A DNA stretch of 6,922 nt from an uncultured Coriobacteriaceae bacterium (GTDB taxonomy: Bacteria > Actinomycetota > Coriobacteriia > Coriobacteriales > Eggerthellaceae). This document shows, one piece after another, positions 5,844 to 6,922 of the stretch (within the stretch, counting starts at the first letter, position 1; each line of letters begins with the position of its first letter). The position numbers were made by a program, and so were the translations under genes. Location of the stretch: positions 1 to 6,922 of the forward strand of contig USJN01000079.1 in assembly GCA_900554945.1 (NCBI GenBank), written 5' to 3'. Below the pieces are notes generated by a model that saw only the letters and a list, made by a program, of their open reading frames with translations, made no database searches and had not been told where the DNA came from.

Positions 5844-6803
5844 ATGCGTTATATCTTTTTCGGTGACGAGAATTTCCACGACGATATCGCCGTGCGCTTG
5901 GCGAACGCCGGCTTCGAGCGCTGCGCCGATATCGAGGAGGCAAGCGCCATCATCACGTTCTGCACCTCGCAATCGGCGCTCGAAGACGCGTACTTCGACG
6001 AAGGCGGGTTCGTCCAGTCGGCGCATCCCGGCGCGGTGCTCATCGACTTCTCCGCATCGACGCCCGGTTTTGCGCGCGAGCTCGGTGCGGTCGCCACGGT
6101 GAGCGACCTGGGGTTTGTCGAGGCGCCGATCGCCCTTGAGGACATGCTCGATCCGCGCCCCTTCGACGAGGATAACCTCGTTTGCTACGTCGCTGGCGAA
6201 GAGGACGCTGTCGCCGCGGCGCAGGGGCTTCTCAATGCGGTCTGCGATCGTGTGGTGGAATGCGGCTCTGCAGGAACGGCACAGCTCATGCGTGCTGTTC
6301 GCACTCTGCAGGAGGCGGCTGCCGTCGTCTCCGCAATCGAGGCGAACGCGCTGGTTCGCGCCGCGCACCGTGCCGCTTTGGGCAACGGCCTCTCCGACGT
6401 GGCGATCTCCGGACTCTCCGAGCCTGCGGAGCGCATGCTCGAGGCGGTTCGCGATCAGCGCTTCGAGGGCGCGTTCACGGCGGAGATGTTCCTCTCAGAG
6501 CTGCAGGCAGCGCTTGCGAGTGCTGACGATGCCGATTTGATCCTTCCACAGGCGGAATCGACGATGCACCTCGTGGAGCTGCTCGAGGTGATCGGAGGCT
6601 CGTTCAAGTCGCCGGCAGCCTTGGCGTTGGTCTACGGCGAGGAAGCCGAATGCGCCGAGAATGGTCTCGACTGGTCGCGTGCTGAGGAAGCATATGGTCA
6701 GGGTTCTGACGATGACGACGACTACAGCTACGATGACGAGGAAGACGATTGCGGCTGCGGTCATCATCACGACCACGGCGGATTCGGGTACTCGGCGAAC
6801 TAA
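5844..6803 (+). CDS. Beta-hydroxyacid dehydrogenase-like protein with degenerate active site and acidic Cys/His tail
   Basis: The overall pattern is that of the 6-phosphogluconate / 3-hydroxyisobutyrate dehydrogenase family. It has an N-terminal beta-alpha-beta unit (1-24), a strand and helix around ASAIITFCTS (33-42), VLIDFSASTPGFAREL (65-80), FVEAPIALED (91-100), then helices from GSAGTAQLMRAV (141-152) and a C-terminal helical domain (about 208-265). Key residues are missing: the N-terminus reads GDENFHDD instead of a GxGxxG loop, and by my hand alignment Gln147 takes the place of the catalytic lysine. The usual KDL of the C-terminal domain reads SEL (218-220). Enzymatic activity is therefore doubtful. 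Residues 288-319 form an acidic run followed by CGCGHHHDHGG, a plausible metal-binding tail. The start is supported by AGGGGG at 5834-5839, overlapping the degV stop. The 8-nt gap suggests co-expression with degV. Function unknown. Confidence 0.8.
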   Translation: MRYIFFGDENFHDDIAVRLANAGFERCADIEEASAIITFCTSQSALEDAYFDEGGFVQSAHPGAVLIDFSASTPGFARELGAVATVSDLGFVEAPIALEDMLDPRPFDEDNLVCYVAGEEDAVAAAQGLLNAVCDRVVECGSAGTAQLMRAVRTLQEAAAVVSAIEANALVRAAHRAALGNGLSDVAISGLSEPAERMLEAVRDQRFEGAFTAEMFLSELQAALASADDADLILPQAESTMHLVELLEVIGGSFKSPAALALVYGEEAECAENGLDWSRAEEAYGQGSDDDDDYSYDDEEDDCGCGHHHDHGGFGYSAN

Positions 6804-6922
6804 GCTTGGCTGCCCTGGTTATGATTCGCGCGAATGTTGCGAATTGAGTTGACCTGTCCGCTCGGGAGCAGCGGCGCCACCTCCGTGCTCAAACAGTCCT
6901 GGGCTCGCGCGAACGTGCCAGA
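6804..6922. other. Downstream region without a firm gene; palindrome and weak promoter candidate
   Basis: 119 nt from the last stop codon to the window edge. It holds the perfect palindrome ATTCGCGCGAAT (6824-6835), a -10-like TATGAT (6820-6825) without a recognisable -35, and a second copy of TCGCGCGAA at 6905-6913. Two incompatible open frames run to the edge. A + frame starts at ATG 6834 (MLRIELTCPLGSSG...) and has no Shine-Dalgarno. A - frame covers 6922 to a TAG at 6800-6802, with 40 residues and mostly G/C third positions. I recognise neither product, so no gene is called. No GC hairpin with a U-tract was seen, so no intrinsic terminator is evident for the operon. Confidence 0.4.
6824..6835. 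promoter_or_regulatory. 12-bp perfect palindrome, possible operator
   Basis: ATTCGCGCGAAT is self-complementary over 12 bp and overlaps the last two bases of the TATGAT at 6820-6825. A further GCGAA half-site follows at 6839-6843, nine bases after the one at 6830-6834. The position suits a repressor site for a gene beginning beyond the operon, but no regulator is known to me for this sequence and chance is possible in GC-rich DNA. Confidence 0.3.

Noticed and set aside
6495..6776. Antisense open frame opposite the acidic tail that reads as a hydrophobic Val/Ile/Met-rich peptide
   Set aside because: It is the reverse complement of GAC/GAT repeats coding the Asp tail, which automatically yields Val and Ile codons; no independent start signal.
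6800..6922. End of a convergent gene on the - strand
   Set aside because: Forty open codons with fairly high G/C third positions are suggestive, but a competing + frame is just as open and neither product is recognisable. Not called as a gene.

Overview
The window is GC-rich and densely coding. Six genes lie head to tail on the + strand, and nothing mobile (no insertion sequence, integrase, CRISPR array or RNA gene) was seen. GC-rich codon choice, TTA/CTA/TCA avoidance and gene content (tmk-holB-ricT followed by a long-form pncB and a DegV protein) fit a high-GC Gram-positive bacterium. My best guess is a gut actinobacterium of the class Coriobacteriia (Eggerthella/Gordonibacter-like); this taxonomic call is inference and was not checked against a database.

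Layout: (1) 2-814, tmk, thymidylate kinase, entering from the left edge without its start codon. (2) 807-1958, holB, clamp-loader delta-prime subunit, overlapping tmk by 8 nt. (3) 1936-3387, ricT (YaaT/PSP1 family), overlapping holB by 23 nt and carrying a long basic disordered tail. (4) 3397-4851, pncB, nicotinate phosphoribosyltransferase, 9 nt after ricT. (5) A 60-nt gap containing a perfect 8-bp hairpin without a U-tract, then 4912-5835, a DegV/FakB-type fatty-acid-binding protein. (6) 5844-6803, 8 nt further on, a protein with the fold of the beta-hydroxyacid dehydrogenase / 6-phosphogluconate dehydrogenase family. It has lost the usual dinucleotide and catalytic motifs and ends in an Asp/Glu-Cys-His tail. 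(7) 6804-6922, 119 nt with no firm gene, containing a 12-bp perfect palindrome and a weak candidate promoter.

The overlaps, short gaps and well-placed ribosome binding sites suggest one operon, at least from tmk to pncB. tmk supplies dTTP precursors, holB loads the replication clamp, and ricT is the RNA-processing/Fe-S partner that accompanies them in Firmicutes (tmk...holB-ricT order). pncB salvages nicotinate into NAD, and the DegV protein handles fatty acids for phospholipid synthesis. These are mostly housekeeping functions. The least explained protein is the last one: it looks like a catalytically dead dehydrogenase with a possible metal-binding tail. It is the best candidate here for something undescribed.
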